This document shows positions 50,376-63,092 of a stretch of 64,000 nucleotides of DNA, piece after piece; position 1 is the first letter of the stretch, and every line of letters begins with the position of its first letter. A program made the position numbers and the translations under genes. Origin of the DNA: Rhynchopus euleeides (taxonomy: Eukaryota > Euglenozoa > Diplonemea > Diplonemida > Diplonemidae); contig OY723254.1 in assembly GCA_963210315.1 (NCBI GenBank), forward strand, positions 1,518,379 through 1,582,378. Direction: 5' to 3'. The notes under the pieces were generated by a model, which ran no database searches, was not told the DNA's origin, and worked only from the letters and a program-made list of their open reading frames with translations.

Positions 50376-50741
50376 AGGCACCCCTCTGTGCGTAGGCAGG
50401 GGTGGAGCGTAGCGGAGATCGCATCAGGATCAGCAGGGTCTGGGGGGTGGCGCTGGGTGCTGCCCTTCCGGGCATGCATCCCCCCTCCCCTCCCTCGGGC
50501 CCTTGCTTTGCCGCACGTCGCGGGTGCCAGAGTACTGCGCTAGCAAAACTGTGGGGGGGGGGCGGTCGTGGCATGCTGCGACAGTCGGTTCCCCTCCTCA
50601 CCCCGCTCGCGCTTCCCGTCGACTTTGCCCACTACACCTCCCGATTGGTCTTTGAGAGTAACAACAGGTTGGTTGGTTTGTTCGCACTCAAGGCCGCACC
50701 ACCCCACCACCCACAGGGCGCAGTACACAAGGCACCTCGCC
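50376..50741. other. Intergenic, no gene recognised
   Basis: Short region between two + strand genes, containing a G run at 50552-50562. It probably holds the Tat-SF1-like promoter and 5' UTR. Confidence 0.5.
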
Positions 50742-52455
50742 ATGAGCGGCGAGGGCGGTGTGCCCGCAGGGGGGATGCTGCTGCGCAGCAGGTCGCTGCG
50801 CAGCTCCGAGGCGCCACCCGAGGTGAAGCGCCGGCGCCTGGGGCTGGACACCGCTGTCACCGGCACCGACGACGGCGTCGAGGCAGACGAAACACCTGCA
50901 CCGGCAGCGCCACAGGCCGCTGCTGTCACAGCAGCGGACCCGAACGCCGTCACAGCCGCACCTGCCACCTCCGTCAAGTCGCTGATGGAGGCCGAATGGT
51001 TCTACCTGTCGCAACAGGGCACCTACCTCGGCCCGCACACTGCAGACGACCTGAAGGATATCTACGAGTTGGAGTCCCCTGAGGCTGCAGCTGCCGCAGG
51101 AGTGGCCCCTGAGAACCGCCTCACCAGCAGCACCTATGTCTGGGCAAAGGATGCGCTGCCCGAGTGGATGCCTGTGGAGAAGGTGACAGAGCTTTATGAG
51201 TTCCTCGAGGGGACCGATGCGCTCCGCAAGGCGTCCGCCTCGAAGGGTGCCCAGCAGGGGAAGCGCAAGGCGCAGAAGGGGGCGCAGGGTCCCACGGAGT
51301 GGGTGGACATGAAGCAGACCACCAGCATATACGTCTCGAAGCTTCCGGAAGAGACGACTGCGGAAGATCTCGAGAGGCACTTTAAGAAGGTCGGGCTTAT
51401 CAAGATGGATCTCTACACGCGGAAGCCGAAGGTGAAGGTGTATGGGAGCAACGATGGTCTTGTCGCCTTTGAGAAGCGTGCTTCCGTGGAGCTGGCACTG
51501 ACCCTGTATGACGGGTGTGAGCTGACGAACGCCGCGGGGAAGTCGGCGGCGATCGCGGTGGAGGAGGCGAAGTTTGAGCAGAAGGGGAAATATTTCGTCC
51601 CGCGGAAAAACATGCGCGAGCACAGGGAGCTTGCCAAGAAGGCGAAGAAGATGGCAGACGCACGCCTCTCCTGGGATGAGAGTAGGGAGTACGACCCCAA
51701 CGACCGCACCGTTGTGCTTAAGAATGTGTTTGATCCCGAGGACTTCCGCAACGTGCTGAATCTGGGCAACATTCTGAAGACGGAGGCAAAGGAGAAGGGC
51801 GAGAAGCACGGCAGTGTCGAGCAGGTTCGGGTCTATAAAGACCACCCCGAAGGCGTGATCTTGGTATGGGAGGGGATGGTCTGTGGAGGGAGGCTGTCGC
51901 CTTCGCGTGTAGATGCTCTATTTTTATGCTTGGTGTATTGCAGATGGCGGCAGGTGGTCTTTTGGTTCATATTGATGAGGGCAGCCCCGATAGTGTTCAG
52001 GCAGTGTGGTTGGACACCGGAGGTGGCAGTCGTACAAACCCACAAACCCGGAGCGCAGGTTTTGCTCGGTGCAACTTCCACTGGCTAGAATGACCGCAAA
52101 CCCGGTGCATAAATGATTGCTGTGATTCGTTCTGTGTTTCTGCCAACGGTGCCTGCTAGTGCATGTGCAGAGCCCGCCACCCCACCCGCCCTCTCCATTG
52201 CAGATTCGATTCAAAAGCTTCGTCTGTGCGCAGCAGTGCCTGTCAGCGCTGGAGGCATCGCCCTGGGTGCGTGAAGGGAGGGATACAACAGCGTACATGT
52301 GGGACAACCAGGAGCACTTTGGTATGAACACAACCAGGGGTCGCAAGAACCTTCGGAGGCAGTGGTGTTCGAGAAGGCGTGCCGCGTTGCAATCCAATCA
52401 TGTTGGTGTGACGGCGATGCCGGTGATCCAGGAGTTTCAGGGGAGGAGTGTGTGA
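50742..52455 (+). CDS. Tat-SF1/CUS2-like U2 snRNP factor (at least 2 exons)
   Basis: Exon 1 is 50742-51863, the intron 51864-52203 (340 nt, GTATGG...TTGCAG, phase 0), and exon 2 52204-52455, giving 457 residues. The N-terminal part is acidic and Ala-rich. A GYF-like module follows (about 85-155: WFYLSQQGTYLGPHTADDL...YVWAKDALPEW). RRM1 lies at about 188-275 (SIYVSKLPEETT). The C-terminal RRM is of the UHM kind (about 320-420: TVVLKNVFDPEDF, then GVILIRFKSF, AYMWDNQEHF). CUS2/Tat-SF1 binds SF3b1 and guards U2 snRNA folding. The stretch after NQEHF is unlike the family and has a GTATGA at 52322, so a further 3' intron may exist and the printed C-terminus may be wrong. Confidence 0.8.
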
Positions 52456-53246
52456 TTTTGCACGCGTGAATGGGCGCGAACTGGCCCTCACAGTCCATCA
52501 GGTGACGCTTCTGTCTTCACTGGATCTTGCCACCCCACTTCATCAGAACGAGCAGTGATGTGCACAACGAGTGGGGGTGCGACACCATTTTTCCCGAGCG
52601 AACTGTCGCGAGATTCGGCACACACCCACCCACCCTGCACAGGAAAGGACGCGGCAGCCGACACATCATGACCCTATCCCTGCAGCGATCTTTCCCTCCC
52701 ACCACGTGACCGACCCGACGGACATCATCACACCGGGCGGACACACACACACACGCGCGGAGCAGACAGAACTTCACCCCACCGGCAACACCAAATGCGC
52801 CTGCTTGCAGCAATGCCTGTGCTGGGCGGCCCCCTATCTCTGTCGCTTGTGCACCCACTGGCCTGCATTGTCTCTCTTTGCCTCTAGCAGGCATCCCTGT
52901 GGCATGCCTGTGAGGATTGGGTTGTGTGGTCCCGATGGGGCTGTTCGTTGTCCCATTGGCACCCGTTGATGCCGCCCCGCCTACACGGTAGTGAGCTGTC
53001 TGGTGAACAGGGGTGGCCCTGTCGCGCTAGCAACACCTGGGGCAGCAATGTGGATGGTGCGTGGCGGAGCCGAACCGAGGGACAGCCCCACCCCCTGCTT
53101 GTTGGTTGTGTCTGAGGGTCTGCCAGGGGTGCGCCATCTTATTCAGGATCAGTGTGTGGTGTTGCATTACGGGGTGGGGGTCGTTTGTGTGTCATCGTTT
53201 GTCATTTGAGCCACCCGCCCTGCACCGCCCTGCCCGCAGGACTACA
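52456..53246. other. Intergenic, no gene recognised
   Basis: No frame with recognisable content. A CAG 7 bp before the carboxypeptidase ATG (CCCGCAG-GACTACA-ATG) could be the acceptor of a 5' UTR intron. Confidence 0.5.
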
Positions 53247-54553
53247 ATGCGTGTGACATCTGTGCTGTTCGCAGCGCTGGCGGCGCAGGCCGCCACTGCG
53301 CTGACCCCGAATGACTTCGAGGTGACCTCGATGCCCGGGATGGCGGAGAAGCCGAGCTTCAAGCACTACGCAGGGCTGATGCCCCTGGATGACGGGAAGG
53401 GCACGGAGCTGTTCTTCTGGTTCGTGGAGTCGGCACGCAACCCCAGCACGGACCCTGTCGTGTTGTGGATGAACGGCGGCCCGGGCTCCAGCAGTGTGAT
53501 GTACGGCTTCTGGTCGGAGCACGGCCCCTTCCGTCTTGTGAAGAACGAGAGTGGCCCCGGTGGGTACGCACCGGAGCTCTACCCCTACAGCTGGAACCGC
53601 ATCGCGAACGTGATCTACGTGGAGGCGCCTGCAGGCGTCGGCTTCTCGCTGTCGGCTGACTCCTCGAAGTACAAGAACATCACCGACGCGCAGAGCTCGT
53701 ACGACAACTTCCTGTTCCTGCAGTCCTTCTTCAAGGTGTTCTCTACCTTTGCGGCGAACGACTTCTACATCACGGCCGAGAGCTACGGGGGGCACTACGG
53801 GCCGACCCTGGCCGAGCAGCTGATCGACCAGGACAACTCCATCAACATGAAGGGGCTGCTGATCGGCAACCCGGGGATCAACAGCGACTGGTACTACAAC
53901 GTGAACGAGTACGCGTTCGCACAGAGAAGTGCAAGCTGGCCGCCGCCAACGCTGTGCGCTTTGTGCCCTCCCCTCTGGACCCCTACAACGTGATTGCCCC
54001 CACCTGCCACGGCGACGACGAGCGCAACGGGGAGGAGTTCGTCAAGCAGTACTCGCCTGAGCTGATCGCCATGTCGAAGCGCCTGGGCATGGACGTGTCG
54101 TACAACCCGTGCATCAGCAACTGGACCCCGAAGTACATGAACACCGACGAGGTCCTGAAGGCGATCCACGTCGACACCAAGGTGACGCGCAAGTGGCCCA
54201 ACAACGCCCCCGGGTGGAACTACAACGAGGGCGTGGAGGGCGCCAAGAAGGACATCGCCCTGATCTACCCGAAGTTCTTCGAGAAGCGCCCCGACTGGAA
54301 GCTCATCGTCATCAGCGGCGACGTCGACGCTGCCGTGCCCCTCCTGGGGACTGAGCGCTGGATGCACTGCCTGGGCCGCTCCATGAAGAAGGCCTGGCAC
54401 AAGTGGGAGCTGAACGAGGACGTCGCGGGTATGAAGGTCGACTGGGACAAGATCTCGCTCGTCACGGTGAAGGGCTGCGGCCACACCATCCCCACCTACT
54501 GCCCGGAGGCAGGCTACCAGTTCTTTGAGAACTGGCTGACCGACTCCTGGTGA
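53247..54553 (+). CDS. Serine carboxypeptidase (S10) with one-base frameshift
   Basis: ATG 53247 opens a signal peptide ([18 protein letters not shown]). S10 landmarks follow: [10 protein letters not shown] (oxyanion region), [21 protein letters not shown] with catalytic Ser near residue 179, and GNPGI. At about 53922-53926 the frame changes. Upstream reads in the ATG frame to a stop near 53993; from 53924 the family sequence continues in the other frame ([21 protein letters not shown] with the Asp, [11 protein letters not shown] with the His) to TGA 54553. One base is missing; no intron borders explain it. Restored, the length (about 435 residues) is normal for a lysosomal or secreted exopeptidase. 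Codon use is the same on both sides, so this is a recent mutation or a sequence error. Confidence 0.85.
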
Positions 54554-55806
54554 TCCTGAATCACAATGCGGAACGAGACCCTGCAGCTTATCGCACCTGC
54601 CAGGTCATCGTGCAACCGTGTGCCGTGTGATGTATCCTATTCACTGAACAGGCAGTGCTCGTGTGTCGGCAAAGGCACCTCCCCTCCCCAACGCCCCCAC
54701 GGGGCTCTGGGCAGGGGACGTTTGCCGCCGCCGCCGCCGCCCCCTTTTTTAGGCCTCCCCCCTGCTCCGATCGCACCGTGCGGACGGCAGACCCCTCCTG
54801 TTCAACGTAGTTCTCCCTTCCTGAGGTTCCATCAGTGTGCATTCCCGTGTGATTTTTGACGCAAGGAGGATGAGCGGGTGGCGCGGAGTGGAGGATCGCT
54901 GATTCAAAAAAAGTGCAATGTGTGGGGTGGAGAGGGGAGGGGAGGGTTCCAGCCTTTCCCCCCCCCGGCCCTCCCACAGAGGGTGGTGTAGCAGAGCTCC
55001 GCGGCGCCCGTTCATCCTCCAGTCAGATGTAGATATATGTGTTGTTCTGTTGTTTTGTCGAGGATTTTTTTAAAAAAGGGAAGTTCATCTGGTTTGGGCC
55101 AATTCCCCTGGTTTCCGGCCCCCCGCAACACCCGCCCAAAACCGCCGCTAAAACCAGGTTAAAAAGGGGAAGGAGAAAAGCCCGATCGGAATTTTGGCGA
55201 TTTTTTGCAAGAACAGCTAGCTTTTCGCACTAAAAAGACTCGTGGCAGCGTTCGGTATCCTGCGCACATGCACTAGCAGGCACCGTTCGTACAAACAAAG
55301 AACGCAACTCCAAGTCTTTTTTAACCCGGGACATGATATGCCCGCGCCTTCGCCGTCGCTTTTGCTCTGTGCCGAGCTGTGCCAGAGTGTAGCCCTGTTT
55401 TGTGTCCGATGGGGGTGCTCGGCTTTTTGCACTCCAGAGGCCCCCAGATGGATGTACCAATGATCGGACACGATGGAATATGAGGGTGAAACAACGTGGC
55501 GTCACCGCATCATCCCCCACCCCTACCCCACCCCACCCCATCTACACACACACAAGGCTCTGCGATATTTCCCCCGATGCATGGAATCCACGCCATTCAG
55601 CACTGCCTTACCGCCACTACCCCTCACTCCACCCCTTCACACCAGGCGCGAGGTGTGGTCACAGATCACACCCAGGGCGGCGGGGGAGAGGGACCGCCCC
55701 CACCCACCCTCCCCCTACTGAGGAGGGGTCGGGGGACGGGCGGGGGTGGGGTCGGTGAGGGGGAGGGGAGGGGAGGGGGTCAGCCCCTTCTGACCCACCC
55801 TTCCCC
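54554..55806. other. Intergenic, no gene recognised
   Basis: Contains a (GCC)n tract (54721-54742) and G/A-rich blocks (54930-54950, 55755-55780). Only short frames. Confidence 0.5.
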
Positions 55807-56170
55807 ATGGAGCTCTCACCTCCTCGCAAGCCGCTGCATGCGTTGCGGTTCAACTCCGGGCTGACCCTCTGCAACGGGGCCAACGCGCTCCCCGGGGCGA
55901 CCAACAGCCCACCGGGCTGCGGGTCTGCAGAAGGGGACCCTGGGGTGAGGTGTGGCAGCAGCAGCAACACCACACCCACCCCCACCCCCACCTCGGAACC
56001 TGCCGGTGCGAAGGAACACACCCGATGCCACCCCCCTCCTCCGCTTCCGCCGCCTCCGCCGGCAGCTGCACCGCCTCCGCCTCCACCTCCTCCACCCCCA
56101 GGTGCCCCACCGCCACCGCCACCACCACCACCACCCCCTGCCGGTGGAGGCACCGCGAGACTCCGAAGCG

Positions 56171-56204
<34 letters not shown>

Positions 56205-59133
56205 TCCTCCTCCACCACCCGGAGGCGCATCTCGCCCAGCCATGCGGGGGCCAGCCCTGCGACCCTTCTTCTGGGAGAAGTTACCTCCTCCGCGTGTTGC
56301 GGCGGAGGGGTGTGCTTGGAGCTCGCTTTCTCAAGATGTGTCACGAATGCCCCAGCCGCCGTGCCCTGTGGGGGGAGGAGGAGGAGGAGGTGGTGGTGGT
56401 GGAGGCGGAGGTGGTGTCACCATACCTCCCCTCAACCCCAACCCCGCAAGAGGCGGAGGGGATGACGCGCATCACCTCCAGGAGGAGTCCTCGCCACTCC
56501 TGCTGAAGCTTGCCGAGCTGTTCCGGAAAGCGGAGAGGAAACCGGGGGCCTCAGGAGGGGGTGGTGGCGGCGGTGCCACCGGCGGGGGCGTCACATCCTC
56601 TGCAGGCACCCCCCCGCCATTCCTCCTCGGCGCGATAAAGGAGGCGGGTGTCACTGCCTGGGGGAGGTCTGGGAAGAGCACCGCGCTGTCCCCCTCCAGA
56701 GCCCAGAACATCGGGATTGTCCTGTCGTTTCTCAAGCTCCCTGTTGGGGAGATCGTCTCCCGGGTTTCCCGGATGGAGGGGTTTACCCCAGAGGAGGTCG
56801 GGGGGCTTCTCGAGATCGCCCCCGCGGATTCGGAGGTGAAGGCGCTCGCCGCGGAGAAGGAGGACATGCTCTCGGGGAGGGCGTGCTACACCTGGGGACC
56901 CCCTGAGGAGTTTGCATACCGCATTGGAGAGCTCCCTTCACCGAAGGCTCTGGTTGAGTCGTGGCTTGCAGTGCTGACCCTTCCCGAGAGGGTGGCTTCC
57001 CTGGAGGTGCGGTGTGGAGAACACCTCCGTCTGACAGCCGCGCTGTCCGACCCCACCCGGCATCCGAAATTCCTCCTGGTTCTGTCAACGGTTCTCGCGG
57101 TGGGGAACCGGCTGAACCGGGGAACCCCCCACGGAGGCGCCCTCGGCTTCCGCATCGCAAACCTGAACTCCCTGAAGGCGATGAAGGCTGCCGACGGGTC
57201 GTCCCTCCTTGGGTTCATCACGCGGCTCCTCATGGAGACAGACCCAGGGTCGTTTGGTTTCCTCGAGGAGATCGCCTCAGCTGAAACTCTCATCTCTCGA
57301 GGCTACACCAGCTCCGCCCTGCAGCAGGAGATTGACGAGGTGAAGGGGGAGCTTGGCGGGATCCGCGAATTCCTGAAGAGTGGGGGAGGGTGCCTTCCCA
57401 CTGCAGCGAGCTCGCGTCTGGCGGGGTTCATCCAGGAGCACGAGGGGGCGGTTGTCGCGTTAGGGGGTTTGGGTGTCTGTGGGAGGGCGGTTCGTCTGGC
57501 GCAGCGTTACGGCGAGGATCCGTCAGCATTCGACGAGGGGCTGCTCTTCCAAAACATCTCCGAGTTTCGGCGCGACGTCGCGAAGCTGCACGCCTCGCTC
57601 ACCCGCCCCGCCGCCGCCCCGGCGCGGAGAGCCAGTGTCCGCCCCCACCACCCCGCCTCCGCCGCAGTCGCCGCCGTCCTTGCCACCCTCGCTGCAGCTG
57701 CCGCATCGCAGACCGCCACAACCCCACCTGCCCCTGTAGCAGATGACGCGGAGCCCACCGCCCCTCTCCCTCTTGACACCACAGACCCCACGTCCGCCTG
57801 GGAACCCCCCTACGGACTCTTCGACCCTGAATGGGATGCATGGTGTGCCGGCGTTGAGATCCACACCACCCCCCCGCAGCCTCTTGAAGCTGTTGAAACC
57901 GCGGAGGATGAGGAGGAGGAGGAGAAGGGCACGGCAGGCGCAGAGGATGAAGATATCATGGAAACGGACAACCTGCAAAACCCGGAAGAGCTGGGGGACA
58001 CGCTGCCCCTCTGCGAGCCTCTCCCGGAGGAGGCCCGCAGCAGCTGTGGCAGCGGGGTGCCGGAGGTGGAGGAGGAGGTGGGTGATGCTGACGCATGGCC
58101 CGCCCCCCCCGCCGCGCCCCCCTCCCCCTCCTGCGGGGTCCCGTCGTACTGCAGCGCCGCCGAGGCGTTCCCCTCCACCGCCGAGACGGCGTATCTCGAC
58201 GCGCGGTGCGGCACCCCGTCGTCCTCCTCCGCAGCCACCGCCACCGCTGCCTACCCTGCCTGCCCCTGCTGCAACGCGGCCCTCCCCATGCGCACAGCGG
58301 GATCCACCTTCCGCCTGGATGGAGGCGGCATGCCTGAACAGACCCAGGGAATCGATCAGCTGGGCACGCCACGCACATCCATCCCTGCCTGGAGGCGGAG
58401 GGCTGTCGTAGCGGTTATCGCCCTCATTGGAATCGCCCTCGCCTTCCTCGCGGTGTCCGCGGTTGCCGCAGTGGTGTGGAGGGGTGTGGTGAAGGCCGGG
58501 CTTCCCGAGGCTTTATTTTGCTTCTCCGCCTCCACCGCAGCACGCGCCGCAGAAGCGGTGTCTGGGGTGTGGAGCTCAGCCTTAGGGTGTCACGGCGCAG
58601 CGGCGGCTGCAATCCACTCCGCATGGATGTCGGTGCCTCCGCCTGATCCCGCACGCCTCTCCTGGGAGTGGCACCCCCCGCCAGGGCTGTCCAACGCCTC
58701 CCCACTCCCAGGCTCCGCAGGGTGGGGCGGGGGTGCCCTGCGGCAGCGTGATGCCGCGTCCTGCCCCTGCTCCCCCCTCCTGCGCGTGGCTGGGTGGGGT
58801 GCTGCCGCTGCGGGACTCCTGCTGCTGCCTCCGGGCGAGCCGGTCGGCCGCATCGCCGGGGGGGTGCCCCCAGCACTGCCCGCCCATGCCGGCATCCCCG
58901 TGTGGGGCGCGTGGGGGGGTGCCCTGGGGCAGCTGCGACTGCCCCTCCCCGACGACGGGGGGAGGTTGGTCCCCCTGGGGCTGCCGGAGTGGCGGTGGGC
59001 GGTGGGGAGGCCGCCGTGGGTGGAGGAGGAGGTGGTGGAGGTGGTGCAGCGGAGGTCGGGCGGTCCCGTGGCGGTGGTGGCGCAGCCGAAGTACCGCATA
59101 GTGCTGCCGGGTGTGGTGTGGGGTGGAGGCTAA
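55807..59133 (+). CDS. Intronless formin (FH1-FH2) with predicted C-terminal membrane segment
   Basis: 1108 residues from ATG 55807. FH1 is Pro-rich (about 75-140, runs of 10-16 Pro). FH2 (about 148-600) starts RGPALRPFFWEKLP and contains SRAQNIGIVLSFLKLP and VLAVGNRLNRGTPHGGALGFR; it holds Gly-rich inserts (about 196-212 and 250-262), so it is longer than usual. After FH2 come Ala/Thr/Pro-rich and acidic regions. RRRAVVAVIALIGIALAFLA... (about 862-889) looks like a transmembrane helix with a basic cytoplasmic side. The last 220 residues are rich in Gly, Pro and Trp and would lie on the far side of the membrane. Plant class I formins are membrane-anchored at the N-terminal end; here the anchor is at the other end. 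It has no introns, unlike the formin 20 kb upstream. Confidence 0.82.
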
Positions 59134-62100
59134 GGGGGGTGGACGGGGGGTCAAGCGAAGTGCACCGCCTTCTGGTGGCTTGTGATGTATCTGCCGGGTC
59201 CACTCCCGCTCGCTGTTCCGCAGAGCTGCCGGGTTGCCGTGCAGCAGCCTTTCCTGAGCTTTCTCTAACAACGAGTGTTGATGCCGTCCCGCTCCCCCCA
59301 GCGTTGCCTCTATCAGTTGCATGGCATTGTGTGGCTCGTTGATCCAGGGCCCCGTTATGCTATTGTGCACCAAGCCAATCGCAGGGAAGGGTTTTGACTG
59401 AAGTCCTGCCTGTGCAGGACACTCTCGACCTCAATGCCTTGAACACAGCCCAGGGGGGGGGGATGTGGGGAGTTGGTGTGCCCTTTCTAGTGTGTGTGAG
59501 GGGTGAACAGCAATGCACCTCTGAGCGAAGCCCCCCTCTGCCTTTCTTTCTTTGCCGCCCTTCCATGCCACTCCCACGCAGCCCCTTCTCGGCACGGCTG
59601 TGCCGTATGGCCACAGCCATTCCCCCCCGCCCCCCTTCCTCCTTGGCGCGATATTCCCTTCTCCAAGGGAACTCCGATGGCGACAGGTGGATAGGGAGGG
59701 CCAAACCCTTCAAATCCTTAGAAAGTACGTTCTGTTTCTGACAAACCTATTCTATTGACATCGGCGGGACGGGGAGGTGGGTGTTGCCTGATTTGTTCTG
59801 CATCGGAGGCGTGTCCGGAATTGTTCAGTTCAGGGTGTTCTGACTGAATATTCTTTCCCCGTTCAAGCCGCTCAAAAACCGGTCAAATCAGGCGAATGCC
59901 GTAGGGCAAATCCCCCATCGCGGTGGTTGAAGCCCGTTGAGGTCGTTATCTTTTTGCCAAAGTTGAACCCCCCGTTGCATTGTCTCCTGTTCTGCCCTGC
60001 TGCGGGTGGGGTGGGTGTGGGCTATGCCCGCACCTCCATCAGGCCAGCACAGTGCGGGTTGACAACATGTCTCCTGGTTACGAGCGATGAAGCGCAGCGA
60101 AGTCGCCCAGTAGCAAAGGGAATCATGTGGTCGAAACTTCGGGAATATCACGTTCGTGCCACTTCACAGGGCCTCTACACAGCCTTGGGAGAGGGCGGAC
60201 TCTCACATAAAGCGAAAGGAGTGTGATTTGCGCGAACACTGTGATATTGGGCTTCTAGAGTGAAGTTTTCATGGATTCCCATGCCCCACCACCCACGGTG
60301 GTGTTGGCACTGCACCACACATAAGGAGTGAACGCCATTTGCTTGGAGCAAGGGCCGTTTCCCTTTTTCCCCTTCCCCACCCCATTTCCTTTTGCAACAA
60401 TCCGTGGTGCACAAAATGGCCAGAAACTTCCGGCTTTGCCGCACGTGTGCCACGTGCCCGTGCTGTGCCCTTGGGTTTATTTGCCGATATTTTTTGTCAT
60501 ATTGTTCTCGGATTTGGCGCACAAACTACGCCTTGCATCTCTTTTCCTGTATACTCATCCAACACCCCTTTCCCCCTCCCCTCAAACATCTATGTCTGTC
60601 TTCCACAATAGCCCTGGCCTTGCCCACCCCCCACCCGGCGGTTTTGGCACCACCTTGCCGCAGTAGGAGGTCATGACCGGGCCACTCCCGAGCTCGCAGA
60701 GCCCCAAGCTCTGCCTGCTCGCCCAACCTCCCACCCGCCCCACATTGCACATGGGGTTATTGTACCCAAGAAGAGCTGTCGAAATTCAAAGAAGACTTGG
60801 GTGATCGCTACTGCGAGCACAATTGAAAACAATCAGTCCGTCTCATCGTTGCGTGTGCACTGCTCCTGCTCTCTACTCTCAGACGCTACGGTCACCGTCT
60901 GTTATCTACCGACATGCGTGTCGCGCCCCCTCGCACTCTGTCGATCACCTCGGGTTTTAACGGGGGTGTTAACGACAGGTGGGAGGGTCAATCTGTGGCT
61001 TGTGTGTTGTGATGAAGGGGGAGGGGTGAGAGGGGGAAAGAGGAAGAGGGGGAGAGCCTGTCGCTCCCCAAGAAGGGCTCAGCGAAACGAAAATCAAAAT
61101 GTGCTGCGGGAGGTGCGCGTGCTGTGCCCGTGCTGCGGTACGCTCTCGATAGTTCAACATGATAGAGGAACATGAACAGCCCACTCCCGCGCGCACGCAT
61201 AAACCCACTCGTGACTGTTTACCTTGTTACCTTTTTCTTTGTTTTTTTTGATTTGCTTGAATGAAACTATGTGTACAATCCCTGCAAACCCCTCCACCGT
61301 GTCTATATAACCTTGAACCTGTTGGCGGAGGGGTGAGAGAGAGAGAGAGAGAGAGATTCTAAAGAGTGAGCCAGAAGCCACAGGGCTCGGCGACCCGTCA
61401 TGTGAGGTGTGTAAAATTTGACGAGCCAGTGCCCAGGCCTGGGCGGGGAACGAGCCCTTTTTCCAGGTTTTTTGGGTCGGGGAACCAGGTTTTTTCTAAG
61501 AATTTTTACAAGGGAATTTTTGCTCGCCCCCCCACAGTTTCCAGGCGCGTGCCCGTCAGGCGGGACTTTTTCTCTGATTTCTCTCCGCGTCATCATTGAC
61601 AGCTCTCGAGTGATGCCCAGAGATGCTTGCGGCAGAGAGTGCCCCTCATGCGCGTTACAGCTGAAAATGAATGAGGATCATCTGGCACTCGTTCTCATCG
61701 GGGGTTGTGCTCCGCAGGGACTCAATACACCTTGGCACTCTCGCAGGGCTGGACATGCCAGCAGCTGGAGGACAGTTACAAAGCTGCCCCCGACGCCACC
61801 CACCTGCTGGCCCCTTCAGGTCTGAAAGCCCAAAAGCTCCCGGGGATTTTGCAGTGGTGCGCACCATATTCAGCGCAGGGTGATCTCTCCGATTTTCCAA
61901 AACTGCTGGTTTACGGGTTTGGGGAACGGTCGTCGGCAGACCGTTGAAATGCCCGTGTTAGCAAGGCACACTCACGTTTCAGGTAGCGTGTCGCGTGTCA
62001 CGCATGTCGCGAACGCGGCAAGTGTACCTCCCAGGTGGGGAAGCCCGACCTCCTGTCCGATGTCAGTCAGGCTTCGAAGAAGCGCTTCATGGATGCGGCG

Positions 62101-62134
62101 CTGACCCGGGGAAGTGAGATAGATGGACGGGCAC
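59134..62134. other. 3-kb intergenic region, no gene recognised
   Basis: Short frames only. A (GA)n microsatellite lies at 61336-61356. No domain or splice pattern could be supported. Confidence 0.45.
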
Positions 62135-62142
62135 ACGCTACA

Positions 62143-62395
62143 TGGGGGGTCTGGGGGGCGTGAGCCCCCCAGCCGCCGGAGGCCACGGTAGCGAACATCT
62201 GTTCGTGTGGGCGTACAGATTCTGTGCGAGTTGGCTGCGTCCTCAGAGGCGACTGGAGTGGTTGGACCCCGACTTGATGGGATTCGAAGGACTTGAATAC
62301 GAGACGTACGCCACAGGGGGGTCTGGGGGGCGTGAGCCCCCCAGCCGCCGGAGGCCACGGTAGTGAACGTCTGGCTCTCCAGTTGGCCAGCAAGG
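62143..62395 (+). repeat. GC-hairpin repeat family P, second locus
   Basis: Two units, hairpin blocks near 62143-62195 and 62318-62367, 175 bp apart. The block GGGGTCTGGGGGGC-GTGA-GCCCCCC, AGCCGCCGGAGGCCACGG, TAG(T/C)GAAC and the intervening GGGCGTACAGATT...TTGGCTGCGTCCTC match 4165-4440 in the same order. Confidence 0.75.
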
Positions 62396-63092
62396 CGAAC
62401 GGTACGTGGGACAGACTTCCCTTCCATCCTTGTGCGCGCCCTGTCGACTGGGGAAAACTTAGAAAAGGTTTTTTCCTCTGCGAAACAACCTTAGAAAAAA
62501 ATTCCCCTAACAAAATTCTTAGAAAAAAACTTTTTTTCCCCTTACAAAAATTCTTAGAAAAAAAGTTCAGAATCCTGAAAGTGGGGAACAAGCCCCCCAG
62601 TTAGGAACAGCCCTGCCAGTGCCCCCTTCAAAAATCCATCGTTCCCCTCGAGCATCGCCCGTGAGATGGTGGACACGACGACAAAGAAGGGGGGAGGGTC
62701 TTTTGTCAGGTTGGCTCGTTTGAGAGGAGGAGAAAAACCTTGAAAGAAACACTTGTGTCAATGTATCCGTGCCATACGGCAAATCTCGGCCGGGGGGTGT
62801 GCGTAACCCTTCGCAAAAGGAACGAAAAATGTTAATTGCCTGCCACGAAAGGCCGCCAGGAGGAAGATGTGGCGGTGGCGGTGGGTTCGGTGCTGGGGTG
62901 CAGCGCCGACCTCCTCACACCCACCCCCCACCCCCCACCGTCCACCCCCCAGGTGTTCTCCCTGCATGATGATGCTTCACAACGGCAGCCTTCCCACTTT
63001 TTTGCCACCACCTGCCCCCACACTCACCGTGTCTGAGAGGTTACACGAGTGCCACGGGACTTACACACACGCTCCACCACACCCTCCAGGCA
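62396..63092. other. Intergenic, no gene recognised
   Basis: A stretch of CTTAGAAAAA repeats (about 62458-62570) and C-rich sequence ahead of the last gene. Confidence 0.5.

Noticed and set aside
50688..51845. Long minus-strand frame opposite the Tat-SF1-like gene
   Set aside because: Leu/Arg/His-rich antisense shadow without domain similarity; GC-rich genes often leave such frames open.
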